This document shows, piece by piece, positions 21,769 through 34,306 of a stretch of 64,000 bases of DNA. Under the pieces are notes generated by a model. The model saw only the letters and a program-made list of their open reading frames with translations. It had not been told where the DNA came from and searched no databases. This stretch comes from Macrostomum hystrix (lineage: Eukaryota > Platyhelminthes > Macrostomidae). A program made the translations under genes and the position numbers. The stretch spans positions 2,238,001 to 2,302,000 of the forward strand of contig CATNEN010000029.1 of assembly GCA_950097015.1 (NCBI GenBank), given 5' to 3'. The number at the start of each line of letters is the position of its first letter. Within the stretch, counting starts at the first letter, position 1.

Positions 21769-22404
21769 ATGTACTCAAAAAACTCTGGCGAGAAACAGGC
21801 TACTTCGGCAGAAAATCTGCGGAAAAAAACAATTTTTTATGGCGCTAGACGGTCGAAAATCGAGCAGGCAAACTATTTCGCAACGGTCGCATCTTCTACA
21901 GGAAAAAATGTCGCTGTTGAGTTTCTGCAGTTGGGCTCATTCAAATAAAATTGCCAAAATGTTGTCTATTGACATGAAACATTTTTATCAGACAGAGAAA
22001 TCATTTACGTATGTTCTAGCTATTGCAAAATTGTCTTAGAATTTTAAATGAAACAATGATTTAAACGTAAAATAGAAAACAAGGAAAACTTAGCTCAGTA
22101 ATTGAATGAGCTTGGGATAAGTACAGGTACAGATTGGATGAATCGGATGGATTAGCTGAGACGTGTAGATTAGACTTGGACTTTGTGTTTAATGATTCAA
22201 AATTATGATTGTGTGAGCCTATGGGGCCGAGGCTTTGAGAAGGGAGGTAGAACAGACACAGAGGGGACGCTGAGCAGACAGACATTGCCAGCGGAGGGCA
22301 CTGATATTCGACAAAGACGCTCGACCTTCCGAGCCTGCCGCGTCGCAGACTTATTAGCCGGAAGCAAGCCTCGGGTGAGTCAGGACAAAAATTGTCCTCG
22401 AGTG
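21769..22404. other. 3' flank of innexin
   Basis: No separate gene seen. It is the probable 3' untranslated region of the minus-strand innexin; a variant ATTAAA signal on the minus strand is at 22188-22193. Small plus-strand frames here lack coding character. Confidence 0.4.
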
Positions 22405-25400
22405 TCACACAAACTCGCCCGGATCATCGTCAACTGAGTTGAGCGGCTGCGTCTGCGGATGCGCGTTCCCGCCGCCGCTGCCGATGCCGATTCCGCCGCC
22501 ACCGCCACCGCCACCGACGCCGCCGCCTTTCCGCTTCGGTAGGAGGCCGCCGCTGATGCCGGCGCCGGCTTTTTTCTCTGCAATCTCCAACTGCCTGCCG
22601 GCCGAGTCATTGTGCCGCATCGGCCGGCTTTTGAACATCAGCCAGAGTGCCTCCGTCACTTCGGAGGCGACTAGCTCGCCGGCATTCTGTGAGATCAGCC
22701 GAATGATGAAGACGCCGTCGGGTCGAAGGTAGTCGTCGACGAATTGAAAGCTGCGCTTCTTATCGCCCGGGTCGATGGCGCTGCGGAGTTTGAGAAACTT
22801 GCGCACAAAGTGCATCCGGTTTGAGCGGAATGTCGACTTGTAGATCCAAAAGATGAAGCTGCTGATTGACAGCACCGAGACCAGGATCATCCAGAACCAC
22901 AGGAAGATGTAGATCTTCTCGTTAAACATGTTGATGGGCAGGACGCACTGCACAGTGTGGCGATGCATATTGGCGCCCATCTTGCGGATGTGGAAGTCGC
23001 ACATTGTTATCCTGGGGAAATTGCCGCTCTCCTCCCACTGCCGGCCCTCCGCCAGGTCACGCAGCAGCTCGAGGCCGTAGAATGTATAGTTAGTGCCCAG
23101 GTACTTGTTCATGAGGAAGAACTGCCCGATGACATTCGTGATGTAGAGCACTTTGCAGATGAGGTAGAGGCAGACTAGGAAATTTCCGTAGCGCTTGCCG
23201 AACCAGAAGAAGCAGCAGTTCCTGGCGATGCAGTGCTTGCAGTTCGTCAGGCAGCCGGCGCGGTACTCCCGCTGAGCCCCTAGCGAGTCCTCGATGTGCT
23301 TGGCCACGTAGCGCACGCTGGTCTGACGGCTCAGCGGGTCCTTGATCATCTCGACGTCGCCGGCGACCTCCATGATGTTCGATAGCTGCGGTGGACGGTA
23401 ATTGGTAGACTGGGCTGCTATGGGCATTTTTAGCATTGCACATGAAACTGTTTGTAAGACTGCAAACAAATTCGTTGAAATAATGTTACTCATGGGCTGT
23501 TAAAAAGGTTGCTTACAGACTGCTAAAGAGGATTGCTTACAGACTGCTGAAGAGGATTGCTTACAGACTGCTGAAGAAGATTGCTTACAGACTGCTGAAG
23601 AGGATTGCTTACAGACTGCTGAAGAAGATTGCTTACAGACTGCTGAAGAAGATTGCTTGCAGACTGCTGAAGAAGATTGCTTACAGACTGCTGAAGAGGA
23701 TTGCTTACAGACTGCTGAAGAGGATTGCTTACAGACTGCTGAAGAAGATTGCTTACAGACTGCTGAAGAGGATTGCTTGCAGACTGCTGAAGAGGATTGC
23801 TTACAGACTGCTGAAGAGGATTGCTTACAGACTGCTGAAGAGGATTGCTTACAGACTGCTGAAGAGGATTGCTTGCAGACTGCTGAAGAGGATTGCTTAC
23901 AGACTGCTGAAGAGGATTGCTTGCAGACTGCTGAAGAGGATTGCTTACAGACTGCTGAAGAGGATTGCTTACAGACTGCTGAAGAAGATTGCTTACAGAC
24001 TGCTGAAGAAGATTGCTTACAGACTGCTGAAGAAGATTGCTTACAGACTGCTGAAGAGGATTGCTTACAGACTGCTGAAGAAGATTGCTTACAGACTGCT
24101 AAAGAGGATTGCTTACAGACTGCTGAAGAGGATTACTTACAGACTGCTGAAGAAGATTGCTTACAGACTGCTGAAGAAGATTGCTTACAGACTGCTGAAG
24201 AAGATTGCTTACAGACTGCTGAAGAGGATTGCTTACAGACTGCTGAAGAGGATTACTTACAGACTGCTGAAGAAGATTGCTTACAGACTGCTGAAGAAGA
24301 TTGCTTACAGACTGCTGAAGAAGATTGCTTACAGACTGCTGAAGAGGATTGCTTACAGACTGCTGAAGAGGATTGCTTGCAGACTGCTGAAGAGGATTGC
24401 TTACAGACTGCTGAAGAAGATTGCTTACAGACTGCTGAAGAGGATTGCTTACAGACTGCTGAAGAGGATTGCTTACAGACTGCTGAAGAAGATTGCTTAC
24501 AGACTGCTGAAGAGGATTGCTTACAGACTGATGAAGAGGATTGCTTACAGACTGCTAAAGAGGATTGCTTACAGAATGCGTGAAGAAGATTCAAAGGAAG
24601 GTTATTTTAAGGCAGTTGCTGTTGACACATTCATCATGTGAGCGTTTCTGTAATTTTCAGAGTTTCTGTTAATGAAAAAAACTAGATTTGAGTGACAAGC
24701 ATCATCATTAAACAGGCAAGTCCAAGCTGACATTCAGCATTTAGAATCGGTTTTAATAGGGATTTTCTCTATTTGAAATCGCGTCCCAAATCAGAAGCAG
24801 AAGCGATCAATCAGTTCAGCACTCCGCCTACAATCTACAGTGCGTGTCATCAGCTAGCAGCGTGACTGTCAACAATGGCCAGTTACCCAGTCTAATGGCC
24901 CCTCATTGTCCTAGTCTTTGCAGCAGTACTGTCGCAGCTTATTGTGCTAATCCAACCAGACAAAATGCTATTATTCATTTTTATCCCATTGAATGTGATC
25001 ACGACTTCTTAGACTCACTGACTTTAATCCTATAAACAGTTGCTGAAATACGACAACTTTACTGAAGTTTTTTTAAGTGTACCCGAAGGCTTTCGTTGTC
25101 AAATAATGCTCGGGTGACTCGCAAACTCTGATTGTATTTGAGTCGGGGTAGTGGGCAGCCATCGCAGGGCAATCAGGCAGATCAAACACTTGGGTGGTAG
25201 CGAACAAACTCTCGGAAGCATTCTTGTAATTAAGAGACCGCTTCCACTATCAAGAGCGGGGCAAAAAAACACAACGGTAGTAAGCTTTGGCCCACATTTC
25301 AATACAATGCTATTTTTTAATAGTAGAAAGACTCCGAGGTATTCAAATACCCACTGCCTCTTTTACGATAGCTCCAAAACTGAATGACCGACTTTCACGA

Positions 25401-26406
25401 AAGTCCAACAAACGGATCAACACTTTCCCCTCTCGTCGGGGTGTCAGGTGTCAAAAGCCACCAAAAAGGCATGATTTTTCGACTCAAAAAAGTTCATCAT
25501 GTTACCATGTCGACTATTACTGTTGCTAATAATACAATATTAATAATTGCAGGAGGTCTGTGGGCAGTGCCACATCGTTTGGTGACACTGGACCAGCAGC
25601 CAGCGAGGAGGCAGTTCTGCCCATTTCGCTGACTCCTGAGCACACACGCACACAGATACCGTTAGCAGGCACACGCTCACACAGGTGTGTACATCTGCCC
25701 TGACTCTCTCATCGTCATGCAGTGTTACACTCTCAATGTGTCTTGGAGGTTGGCCCTCAAGGGCGTAAACTGCACGAAGAGCCCCCAAGCTTTCTCTCCG
25801 CGGCTGCGCCACAAATGAATGTGGCCTCGCCGCGGAATCGAGCTCAGGGACCTTGGTGCGAGAGGCAAACGCGTTAACCACTCTGCCACTCAACCCCCAT
25901 CATTGTTGATTGTATTGCATTGATTATATATTTACTTTTTTAGTATCGAACCAACATGGATCCGCCCATGAGGTAACTAAAAGTTTTCCAAGACCCACCT
26001 GTATGCCGGACTGCCAGTTGAACAGGCGCCAGATCAGCCGCGGCAAGTTGAACAGGAATGCCTGAATGAGCAGCACCAGAGGTACCCACTGGTAGTAGCC
26101 AATGCTCTGCCTGTACCTGTCCGAGCTGGTCACAGGAAAGCTCACAGAGGAAGTGTCCAGATAGTAGGTACTGGTGACCCAGCACACATTCTCCGTGTAT
26201 TCTTCCTGCGCCCGGGTGAACTCCGTTGGCACCCAGCAGGCAATGGGTTTGCCAATGTACTGCCTGCAGGAGATCACTAATGAGAATGCCACAATAATGG
26301 CCGTGCTGAACATGTGCGACATCCTGTCGGCGAAGTCGTCATCCCGCCTGTGCCTGGCTGAGTCCAGGCGGAACTTAGACAGGCCGGAGACAAATGCTGT
26401 GTCCAT
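22405..26406 (-). CDS. inx: innexin (gap-junction/hemichannel subunit)
   Basis: Two coding exons (minus), 26406-25999 and 23409-22405, joined in phase 0 (CAG|GTGGGT donor; acceptor at 23411-23410), give 470 residues. Innexins form invertebrate gap junctions and hemichannels in the plasma membrane. Visible: TM1 about 32-51; first loop with Cys57 and Cys75 (CWVP ... ENVCW); the innexin signature YYQWV at 104-108 leading into TM2 (to about 128); TM3 about 211-235; second loop with Cys273 and Cys291; TM4 about 302-325; and a glycine-rich C-tail. The cytoplasmic loop has a Cys-rich patch (CLTNCKHCIARNCC). Start: MDTAFVSGLSKF at 26406 is the first in-frame ATG; an acceptor-like 'cgcacag' at 26444-26438 suggests either a trans-splice site or an upstream exon adding a few residues. 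An alternative acceptor at 23416 is out of phase. The 2.6-kb intron holds a 24-bp array and a SINE-2. Confidence 0.93.
23505..24583. repeat. minisatellite, 24-bp unit, innexin intron
   Basis: About 45 copies whose core is 'ctgctgaagaggattgctta' followed by 'caga'; A/G changes at two sites (gaaga/gagga, ttaca/ttgca) mark subtypes. The 24-bp period makes a 308-codon plus-strand frame (LQTAEEDC repeats) and a minus-strand one; both are artefacts. Confidence 0.95.
24584..25520. other. innexin intron, unique part
   Basis: Unique intron sequence between the 24-bp array and the SINE-2. No exon-like GC-rich stretch or other feature recognised. Confidence 0.4.
25545..25897 (-). mobile_element. SINE-2 copy (tRNA-derived), innexin intron
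   Basis: On the minus strand: head with A-box 'tggcagagtgg' and a B-box-like 'gagctcgattcc', a body rich in 'gtgtgtgcgtgtgctcagg', a 3' end 'caaacgatgtggcac', and an AT-rich tail. It aligns throughout with the copy at 41212-41550. The 3' hairpin stem is imperfect in this copy. No convincing target duplication. Confidence 0.85.
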
Positions 26407-26484
26407 GGGCAGGGCGCCGCTCACATGCTCGAAGTTTCTGTGCGAGGTGGGGTTTTTAGGAAAGGTTATGAATTTGGGATACTG

Positions 26485-27590
26485 TCAAGAAGGGGAGGTT
26501 GTCAAGCAGGGCTGTTTGTCAAGCAGGGCTGTTTGTCAAGCAGGGCTGTTTGTCAAGCAGGGCTGGTTGTCAAAAAGTGGAGGTTGTCAAAAATTGGAAG
26601 CTGCCAAAAAGGGGAGGTCGTCAAAAAGGGGAGGTTGTCAAAAAGGGGAGGTCGTCAAAAAGGGGAGGTTGTCAAAAACGGGAGGTTGTCAAAAAGGGGA
26701 GGTTGTCAAACAGGTCTGTTTGTCAAGCAGGGCTGGTTGTCAAAAAGTGGAGGTTTTCAAAAAGGGCTGGTTGTCAAAAAGTAGAGGTTTTCAAAAAGGG
26801 CTGGTTGTCAAAAAGGACTGGTAGTCAAAAAGGGCTGGTTGTCAAAAAGGGCTGGTTGTCAAGAAGGGGAAGTTGCCAAAAAGGTGAGGTTTTCAAAAAG
26901 TGGAGGTTGTCAAAAAGTGGAGGTTGTCAAACGTGGAGGTTGTCAAACAGGTCTGTTTGTCAAGCAGGGCTGGTTGTCAAAAAGGGCTGGTTATCAAAAA
27001 GGGCTGGTTGTCAAAAAGGGCGGCTGGTTGTCAAAAAGGGCGGCTGGTTGTCAAAAAGGGCTGGTTGTCAAAAAGGACTTGTAGTCAAAAAGGGCTGGTT
27101 GTCAAAAAGGGCGGCTGGTTGTCAAAAAGGGCGGCTGGTTGTCAAAAAGGACTTGTAGTCAAAAAGGGCTGGTTGTCAAGAAGGGGAAGTTGCCAAAAAG
27201 GTGAGGTTTTCAAAAAGTGGAGGTTGTCAATTAGGGCTGGTTGTCAAAAAGTGGAAGCTGTCAAAAAGGGGAGGTTGTCAAAAAGGGGAGTTTGTCAAAA
27301 AGGGGAGGTTGTCAAAAAGGACTGGTAGTCAAAAAGGGCTGGTTGTCAAGAAGGGGAAGTTGCCAAAAAGGTGAGGTTTTCAAAAAGTGGAGGTTGTCAA
27401 TTAGGGCTGGTTGTCAAAAAGTGGAAGCTGTCAAAAAGGGGAGGTTGTCAAAAAGGGGAGTTTGTCAAAAAGGGGAGGTTGTCAAAAAAGGGAGGTTGTC
27501 AAAAAAGGGAGTTTGTCAAAAAGGGGAGGTTGTCAAAAATGGGAGTTTGCTAAAGATGGGCAATTCGTCAAGATAGGAAGGCTATCTACT
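26485..27590. repeat. degenerate minisatellite, about 17-bp unit, upstream of innexin
   Basis: About 65 irregular copies of 'ggttgtcaaaaaggg' with variable ends ('gaggtt', 'ctggtt', 'cggctggtt'), including a repeated block (27173-27240 and 27346-27412). It starts about 45 bp from the innexin exon acceptor. Several plus-strand frames through it are artefacts. Confidence 0.9.
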
Positions 27591-30500
27591 TGTGAGGTTT
27601 GAGAGTTTATAAAATAAGGAGGTTGTCACCTAAGCAACCAAGTAGGTTACTGGCTGGTAGCTCTCTCTCTCAGCGCAGCTCTCGCTACATGTCAGTTTAA
27701 GCTGCGCAATCAGAACTATTATGCGCCAGATCTGGATCAGCTAAGCTAAATAGAGACTCAAGACTTCCCCCAACTCATACCGATAAGGACGGTTGGTGCA
27801 GGCAGCGAAACACTGGGGAAGGGAATCACTGTTTAATTACAATTCATTCAGCGACCAAGCAGCGAGTGAGTATGGAAGTTGAGCACAGTAGAGTAATAGG
27901 ATTCGAGCGGCAGATAACCAGGTCGTCTCCTAGCCGCCGAACTGGGAAGCCGTCAAATAGAGACCAATTAAGAATTCTTACCTAGAGCGTCGTGATCTCT
28001 GCATGACTCTGAGCAGTCATAGCAGCCTCAGAAACCAGCTGCTCAAGCCATGCCCAGCCGAGGCTAATTGCTAGGAAACTGACAAGAAATCAGAGAGACA
28101 ATCTTAACTGCTTTTGTAGGCCTTCGGAAACTGATTTCCTTCTATTTTAATCCAGTTGGCTTGAGCGAAAGTCTACGAGGCCTTTTGGGCTTTTCTACTT
28201 CCCACCCCCGTGAAAGGACAAACTGCCCATTTTCATCTCAACAACTTTGACCCAATCACAGAGTTGCCAGGGAAGCTCGGGACGGAAGAATCCCAGTTTT
28301 CAGAAGGAAAGATAAAGTGTCCGATTGTCAGATTTAGTTCTTACAGAGTCCCTCCTATTTGCCCACATCTCACTACAACTTTCCCAATGGCTCTGCCCGG
28401 AGGGGCTGAAAATCGTGAGCAATTCTCTGATTTATTTAGGTTGCAACCGGCTCGAGTTCTTTCTGAGTTCGAAAGTCACTGGGGACTTCAGGAGAGCGAA
28501 TGGAATGGCTTCTTCAGATGGCGGCTGATGCACTCGATGACTGGGGATGACAACAGACTCAATGACTGGGTATGACAACAGACTCAATGACTGGGTATGA
28601 CAACAGACTCAATGACTGGGGATGACAACACACTCAATGACTGGGGATGACAACAGACTCAATGACTGGGATGAGGTTCTAGAGTCTGTTGGCTTTATAC
28701 TGCGGTCACGCCGCTTGTAGCAGGCAATTTCAGGCAAGAGTTACTTGAAATAAAAGACTTTCAAGTTAATCGGCTTTCATCATTAGCTTGATTGCGTCTG
28801 CCATTTTCAACATAGAATCAGCAAAAGTACAAAGAATTCGCAAGCAGACTCGATAAACACATTTAAGTCGGTGATTTTTTTGCCAAAAAGGCACACTGGA
28901 AGGGTATTGCCATAGGTTGAACCAGAGACAAACCTGGCAAATCGGAGCTTTTAAGGAAAATTACGAATGAGGATTTACCCCCGAGAGGATTTAAATTTTC
29001 TTAATCTTCTTTCGCCGAGTTGCCTTCTTTCACACCTAAGTCTTTGAAGCTGAATCGCGTCATACCGATTGACTAGAGATGGGAGAAAAATCCCTACCGT
29101 CTGTGGGGCAGTTGAATGGGGGTGGTTAGTAAGGAAGGAAAATTGGAAGACAGCCAAATCGCGGGTTGGAGCTGAGAGATGCGAATGAAGGGAAAATCAG
29201 TTTGCTCGGAGACTGCTTCTATAGCAGTTCAATAATGACGCCAGCACACACGCACACACACACACACAACTTTACCAAATCAATAAGGAGGATGAAGACT
29301 TGGCTACCGAGGGCCTCGAGGGGGGCGCTGGGTTGGGGAGGTAGCTCCTCCTCCCTTGTCCTCCAGCAATTCAAGAGTGTCAGAGCGACTATGGGAGATA
29401 AGCGTAGGGCTAACCCTTAGGCTATAGCTGACCCCCAAATTCTGACCAGTCTGCACCCCAGCCCAATCACTGCCTATCTAACCGCTGAGCACAGTTGAGC
29501 ACTGATTGAGAGGTGCATTGTTGGGGAGTGGGTGGTCAGCTGGGCCAAATAAATACTCCGAACTATCCACATTGCGATGGCCAGAAGAAAAAATGCGGCG
29601 AGTTATCCGGGTAGTAAACGTTCTAGCTGCATGCATTTAGACTTTTTTTCTATAAAAGAGAGACATACTAATGCTACTACTTTGCTGATTGTTACTTCCA
29701 GTAGTATGACATTTGAAAGCGAGAGAGAAAAAATGGAAGCCAAACGACAAGCGGGAACTCATTTGGGGGGGGGGTGGGGGCGCTAGTTCACCTCACTGAG
29801 CTCGGGCTAAACTGCTTCTACTTTAGCAAGTCATGGGGCCGGACTGCAGCCCACACCACTTAGGAAGATGAAGCTGAGAAGGCAGTAATGCAGCCTCATT
29901 CAAGCAAGAGAAGAAGTAGAATAGACCATTGCTTCTCGCTCTGCTGCTAGAGGAAGCGGATATCGGGAGTGTCGCTTGTCGATTGCCTTGATGATCAGCT
30001 CAGGATGTGTACAGCCAGAAGTGGACAGCGTTATGCGTTTCCTTTCCATAAGAAAGATAATTGCTGGGCTATCTATTCACCGAGATACGCACCTATTCAT
30101 TCGGCTGCTAAGGCGCTGGGCCCTAGGCTACAGTTTCAGAGGCTTAGGAAGATGCAGGGCGCAATCTAGGATGCATTGATGATCTGATTTCGAAGCATTG
30201 ATTTCACATCACCAGGTCGGCCTGCGTTGTCCGTAATCTGCCACAGCAAGTGGAATTTTGAACTCTGACGAGGCGTTGTTTGTTCGATAGAGACAGAGCC
30301 CAGTAGGCATTGACAGCGATGTCAACGTGCGTTGGGCCCTCAGGCCGTCAGACGGGAAACAGAGTTGTATAAGAGTATAGAAGTGTGATGACTCCCAGGC
30401 TTTGCGCGTGCGTGTGTGTCAGTAGGCTGATCGATGGCAAGAGTCGCTTGCTTAGCTATTCACAACAACGAACCCACACTGAGAAGGCTGAGAACTGACC

Positions 30501-30764
30501 GCTAACGCATCACTGAGTTCAACAAGCGACCTACGGGAAGAGAAGGGGCGGCCAACAGAATGAATAGAATTCTAGCGAGTGAGAATTAGCCGGGATTTTC
30601 TTAACGGCAGACCAACGAAAACTGACTGCAAATAGTCTCAACTTCCTAGGGTAGCTGGAGAACTATTTTTATTGAACTCTCGTAGTGCATCTGTGTGAGT
30701 AAATAATAGAATCACATGCACAAAGCCATTACCGAGGTAAAAGTTTGATGAAACCATGGATGAC
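27591..30764. other. 3.2-kb gene-poor stretch upstream of innexin
   Basis: No convincing coding exon. Contents: a CT-rich patch near 27660; five copies of a 25-bp unit at about 28553-28675 containing 'tgactggggatgacaacaga'; an (AC)n microsatellite at about 29243-29268; and a G-run at about 29765-29780. If innexin has 5' untranslated exons or a distal promoter they could lie here, but I cannot place them. Confidence 0.4.
28553..28675. repeat. short tandem array, 25-bp unit
   Basis: Five copies of a unit containing 'caatgactggggatgacaac', with 'gggtatg'/'ggggatg' variants. Confidence 0.85.
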
Positions 30765-30772
30765 AAAACTTA

Positions 30773-31330
30773 ACTGACTAGCTGGTTGAACTGACCACCC
30801 AACACCAGCAATTAGCTGACTAGCTGGTTGAACTGACCACCCAACACCAGCAATTAGCTGACTAGCTGGTTGAACTGACCACCCAACACCAGCAACTAAC
30901 TGACTAGCTGGTTGAACTGACCACCCAACACCAGCAATTAGCTGACTAGCTGGTTGAACTGACCACCCAACACCAGCAATTAGCTGACTAGCTGGTTGAA
31001 CTGACCACCCAACACCAGCAATTAGCTGACTAGCTGGTTGAACTGACCACCCAACACCAGCAATTAGCTGACTAGCTGGTTGAACTGACCACCCAACACC
31101 AGCAACTAACTGACTAGCTGGTTGAACTGACCACCCAACACCAGCAACTAACTGACTAGTTGGTTGAACTGACCACCCAACACCAGCAACTAACTTACTA
31201 GTTGGTTGAACTGACCACCCAACACCAGCAACTAACTGACTAGCTGGTTGAACTGACCACCCAACACCAGCAACTAACTTACTAGCTGGTTGAACTGACC
31301 ACCCAACACCAGCAATTAGCTGACTAGCTG
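30773..31330. repeat. minisatellite, 42-bp unit
   Basis: About 13 copies of a 42-bp unit containing 'actagctggttgaactgacc' and 'acccaacaccagcaa', then 'ttagctg' or 'ctaactg'. The minus strand reads through (VAGVGWSVQPASQL repeats); artefact. Confidence 0.95.
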
Positions 31331-32574
31331 AGTCATTTGAGCACTCACTGCTCACGCAATAGACGATCCGTTCGCAATGCAGCCGGCAGATTCTTTGTAG
31401 GCGCAGCTTCAGCAACTGCAGCAGACATCGCCATGATATTTGACGAGGTTGCAGCGGCGGGCGCAGTATTGACTGGTCCTGTTGATGCCGTTAACGCTGC
31501 TAGCGAGCATTTTGCACCGATTCACAATGTCTTGCGTATATCTGCCTCAGGCCTCGTATCCTACATCTAGTTAAATACCCACCTAGTGGCGCATATCTCA
31601 ACAGATTTTGCGCCTCCCCCACCCCAGCCGAGATGATGCGCTGTGATAATTCAGCATATAGTAGAATCTTCCCTGGCGTTACTAATCGACCTGACAAGCA
31701 AGCCCTGCTCCAAGCTCGGCGCCCCCCATCTTGATGGTGGTGCCGCAGTATGAAATAGCCCACCGTGCCTGCCCCTCCCCGAACCGGGGCCGCTTGGAAT
31801 GATCCCTGCTAGATAGGATAAGCAAACATCACTGCTGCCCTATTTGTCGATCGCGGGCAGAGAGAGTGAGAGTAAGCCGAGAGTGAGGCAGAGGTAGTTT
31901 AATCTCTCGGCCTCCTCCCACCCAATTTTTAAGCTCTTCAGCCATCGGACCATCATTTCTGTTACTCATGCTAAGCAAGTGAGCTGAGCTGAGCTCAATT
32001 CTCGGCGGGGAAGGCGGAAAGTTATGAATAGAAGGAAACGAGAACCGATCAACAGCAGAACCGAGTCGAGTTTTATTTTCCGATCGTAAAATTGTCCCCT
32101 TTTACCAAGATCCGCAGCAGCAGACCAAAACCAAGAATTCGGGGATAAAAATAATTTATAGCCTCGACTATAGGGGAGAAAGTTAGCTTGGTCAGGCACT
32201 GAGGAAGGGGTGAGACAGCGGACGAATCTATTTGGCAGAAATGTCGACAGGGGCTGGGAGAGCAGCCGGTGCCGGTGCAATTTTAATTGGACAGAAAACG
32301 GACAACAGGCTGCATGAAAAGACCTGATGGCGGCCTTGTTCCATTTCCAGCTCCTCCGAAGTCCAGACTACCTTTTCAGGTTTGGGAGAATGTGAGTGGG
32401 AGAGAGTCATCAATCACAGGTTGCGTAGTCCCGGGTGTGGCGGGTTCAGTTTGGGGAGCTGTGCGGGAGGATGGGCCCAGAACTGCTTCATCCGGTGGGG
32501 GCTCCCATGCCAATCTCCTACCTGGCCACATCTGAGGATGGGTGAAGTTTGTGGCCTAGACTATAAGACTAAGA
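31331..32574. other. gene-poor stretch
   Basis: Mixed-composition DNA. Small frames of up to about 100 codons on both strands have no recognisable domains or splice context. Nothing else identified. Confidence 0.4.
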
Positions 32575-32582
32575 CTCTAGAC

Positions 32583-34297
32583 CAGGGCTCGGCAAACTCC
32601 GGCCATCGGGCCAGATGCGGCCCTCAAAGCTCCCAAATCCGGTCCGTTGCCCCTTCCGACACCCGCGGTATCTGTTTGATCTCTCCCGTGTCTCATCTCT
32701 CCCGTGTCTCATCTCTCCCATGTCTCATCTCTCCCGTGTCTCATCTCTCCCTGTGTCTCATCTCTCCGTGTCTCATCTCTCCGTGTCTCATCTCTCCCGT
32801 GTCTCATCTCTCCCGTGTCTCATCTCTCCCGTGTCTCATCTCTCCCATGTCTCATCTCTCCCATGTCTCATCTCTCCCATGTCTCATCTCTCCCGTGTCT
32901 CATCTCTCCTGTGTCTCATCTCTCCTGTGTCTCATCTCTTCTGTGTCTCATCTCTCCTGTGTCTCGTCTCTTCTGTGTCTCATCTCTCATGTTTCACAAT
33001 ATCTCCCGTGTCTCATCTCTCCCATGTCTCATCTCTCCCGTGTCTCATCTCTCCCGTGTCTCATCTCTCCGTGTCTCATCTCTCCCGTGTCTCATCTCTC
33101 CCGTGTCTCATCTCTCCCGTGTCTCATCTCTCCCGTGTCTCATCTCTCCCATGTCTCATCTCTCCCATGTCTCATCTCTCCCATGTCTCATCTCTCCCGT
33201 GTCTCATCTCTCCTGTGTCTCATCTCTCCTGTGTCTCATCTCTTCTGTGTCTCATCTCTCCTGTGTCTCGTCTCTTCTGTGTCTCATCTCTCATGTTTCA
33301 CAATATCTCCCGTGTCTCATCTCTCCTGTTTCTCATCTCTCCTGTTTCTAATCTCTCCAGTTTCTCATCTCTCCTGTGTCTCATCTCTCCCGTGTCTCAT
33401 CTCTCCCGTGTCTCATCTCTCCCATGTCTCATCTCTCCCATGTCTCATCTCTCCCATGTCTCATCTCTCCCGTGTCTCATCTCTCCCATGTCTCATCTCT
33501 CCCGTGTCTCATCTCTCCCATGTCTCATCTCTCCCGTGTCTCATCTCTCCCATGTCTCATCTCTCCCATGTCTCATCTCTCCCATGTCTCATCTCTCCCG
33601 TGTCTCATCTCTCCCGTGTCTCATCTCTCCCGTGTCTCATCTCTCCCATGTCTCATCTCTCCCATGTCTCATCTCTCCCATGTCTCATCTCTCCCATGTC
33701 TCATCTCTCCCGTGTCTCATCTCTCCTGTGTCTCATCTCTTCTGTGTCTCATCTCTCCTGTGTCTCGTCTCTTCTGTGTCTCATCTCTCATGTTTCACAA
33801 TATCTCCCGTGTCTCATCTCTCCTGTTTCTCATCTCTCCTGTTTCTCATCTCTCCAGTTTCTCATCTCTCCTGTGTCTCATCTCTCCTGTGTCTCATCTC
33901 TTCTGTGTCTCATCTCTCCTGTGTCTCGTCTCTTCTGTGTCTCATCTCTTCTGTGTCTCATCTCTCCTGTGTCTCATCTCTCCCGTGTCTCATCTCTCCT
34001 GTTTCTAATCTCTCCAGTTTCTCATCTCTCCTGTGTCTCATCTCTCCTGTGTCTCATCTCTTCTGTGTCTCATCTCTCCTGTGTCTCGTCTCTTCTGTGT
34101 CTCATCTCTTCTGTGTCTCATCTCTCCTGTGTCTCATCTCTTCTGTGTCTCATCTCTCCTGTGTCTCATCTCTCCTATGTCTCATCTCTCCTGTGTCTCA
34201 TCTCTCCCCTATCTCATATTTTTACAGTCAATGCGGCCTGCTGTCGTCATTTAGATTCTCGCTTAGGCCCGCTTGCCAATGAGTTTACCGACCCCTG
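32583..34297. mobile_element. hAT-like MITE with internal minisatellite
   Basis: The left end reads CAGGGCTCGGCAAACTCC and the right end, on the other strand, CAGGGGTCGGTAAACTCA; both continue into 'CGGGCC'. These are terminal inverted repeats of the hAT/Charlie type. The flanks ctctagac (32575-32582) and tcttagac (34298-34305) resemble an 8-bp hAT target duplication (5 of 8 identical, or one indel apart). There is no transposase; about 1.5 kb of the 1.7-kb element is a 16-bp array. The subterminal part next to the right end (about 34209-34297) is shared with 50790-50890. Confidence 0.8.
32690..34208. repeat. minisatellite, 16-bp unit, inside the hAT-like element
   Basis: About 95 copies of 'tctcatctctcccgtg' with C/T and A/G variants (cccat, cctgt, tctgt). 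Blocks of variant order recur, for example the run ending in 'catgtttcacaatatctc' at about 32988, 33290 and 33790, showing duplication of several-hundred-bp segments. Very long open frames (642 and 555 codons) are artefacts of a stop-free unit. Confidence 0.95.
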
Positions 34298-34306
34298 TCT
34301 TAGACC

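Noticed and set aside
22439-23443. plus-strand and shifted minus-strand ORFs over the innexin exon
   Set aside because: Shadows of the GC-rich innexin coding exon; the innexin frame has the family signatures.
23657-24583. 308-codon LQTAEEDC repeat protein
   Set aside because: A 24-bp minisatellite in the innexin intron; also open on the minus strand.
25820-25897. tRNA-Ser/Leu-like gene (minus)
   Set aside because: It is the head of SINE-2, repeated at 41.2 kb with the same downstream body.
28210-28575. 121-codon plus-strand ORF
   Set aside because: No domain, unremarkable codon use, and its end overlaps a 25-bp array.
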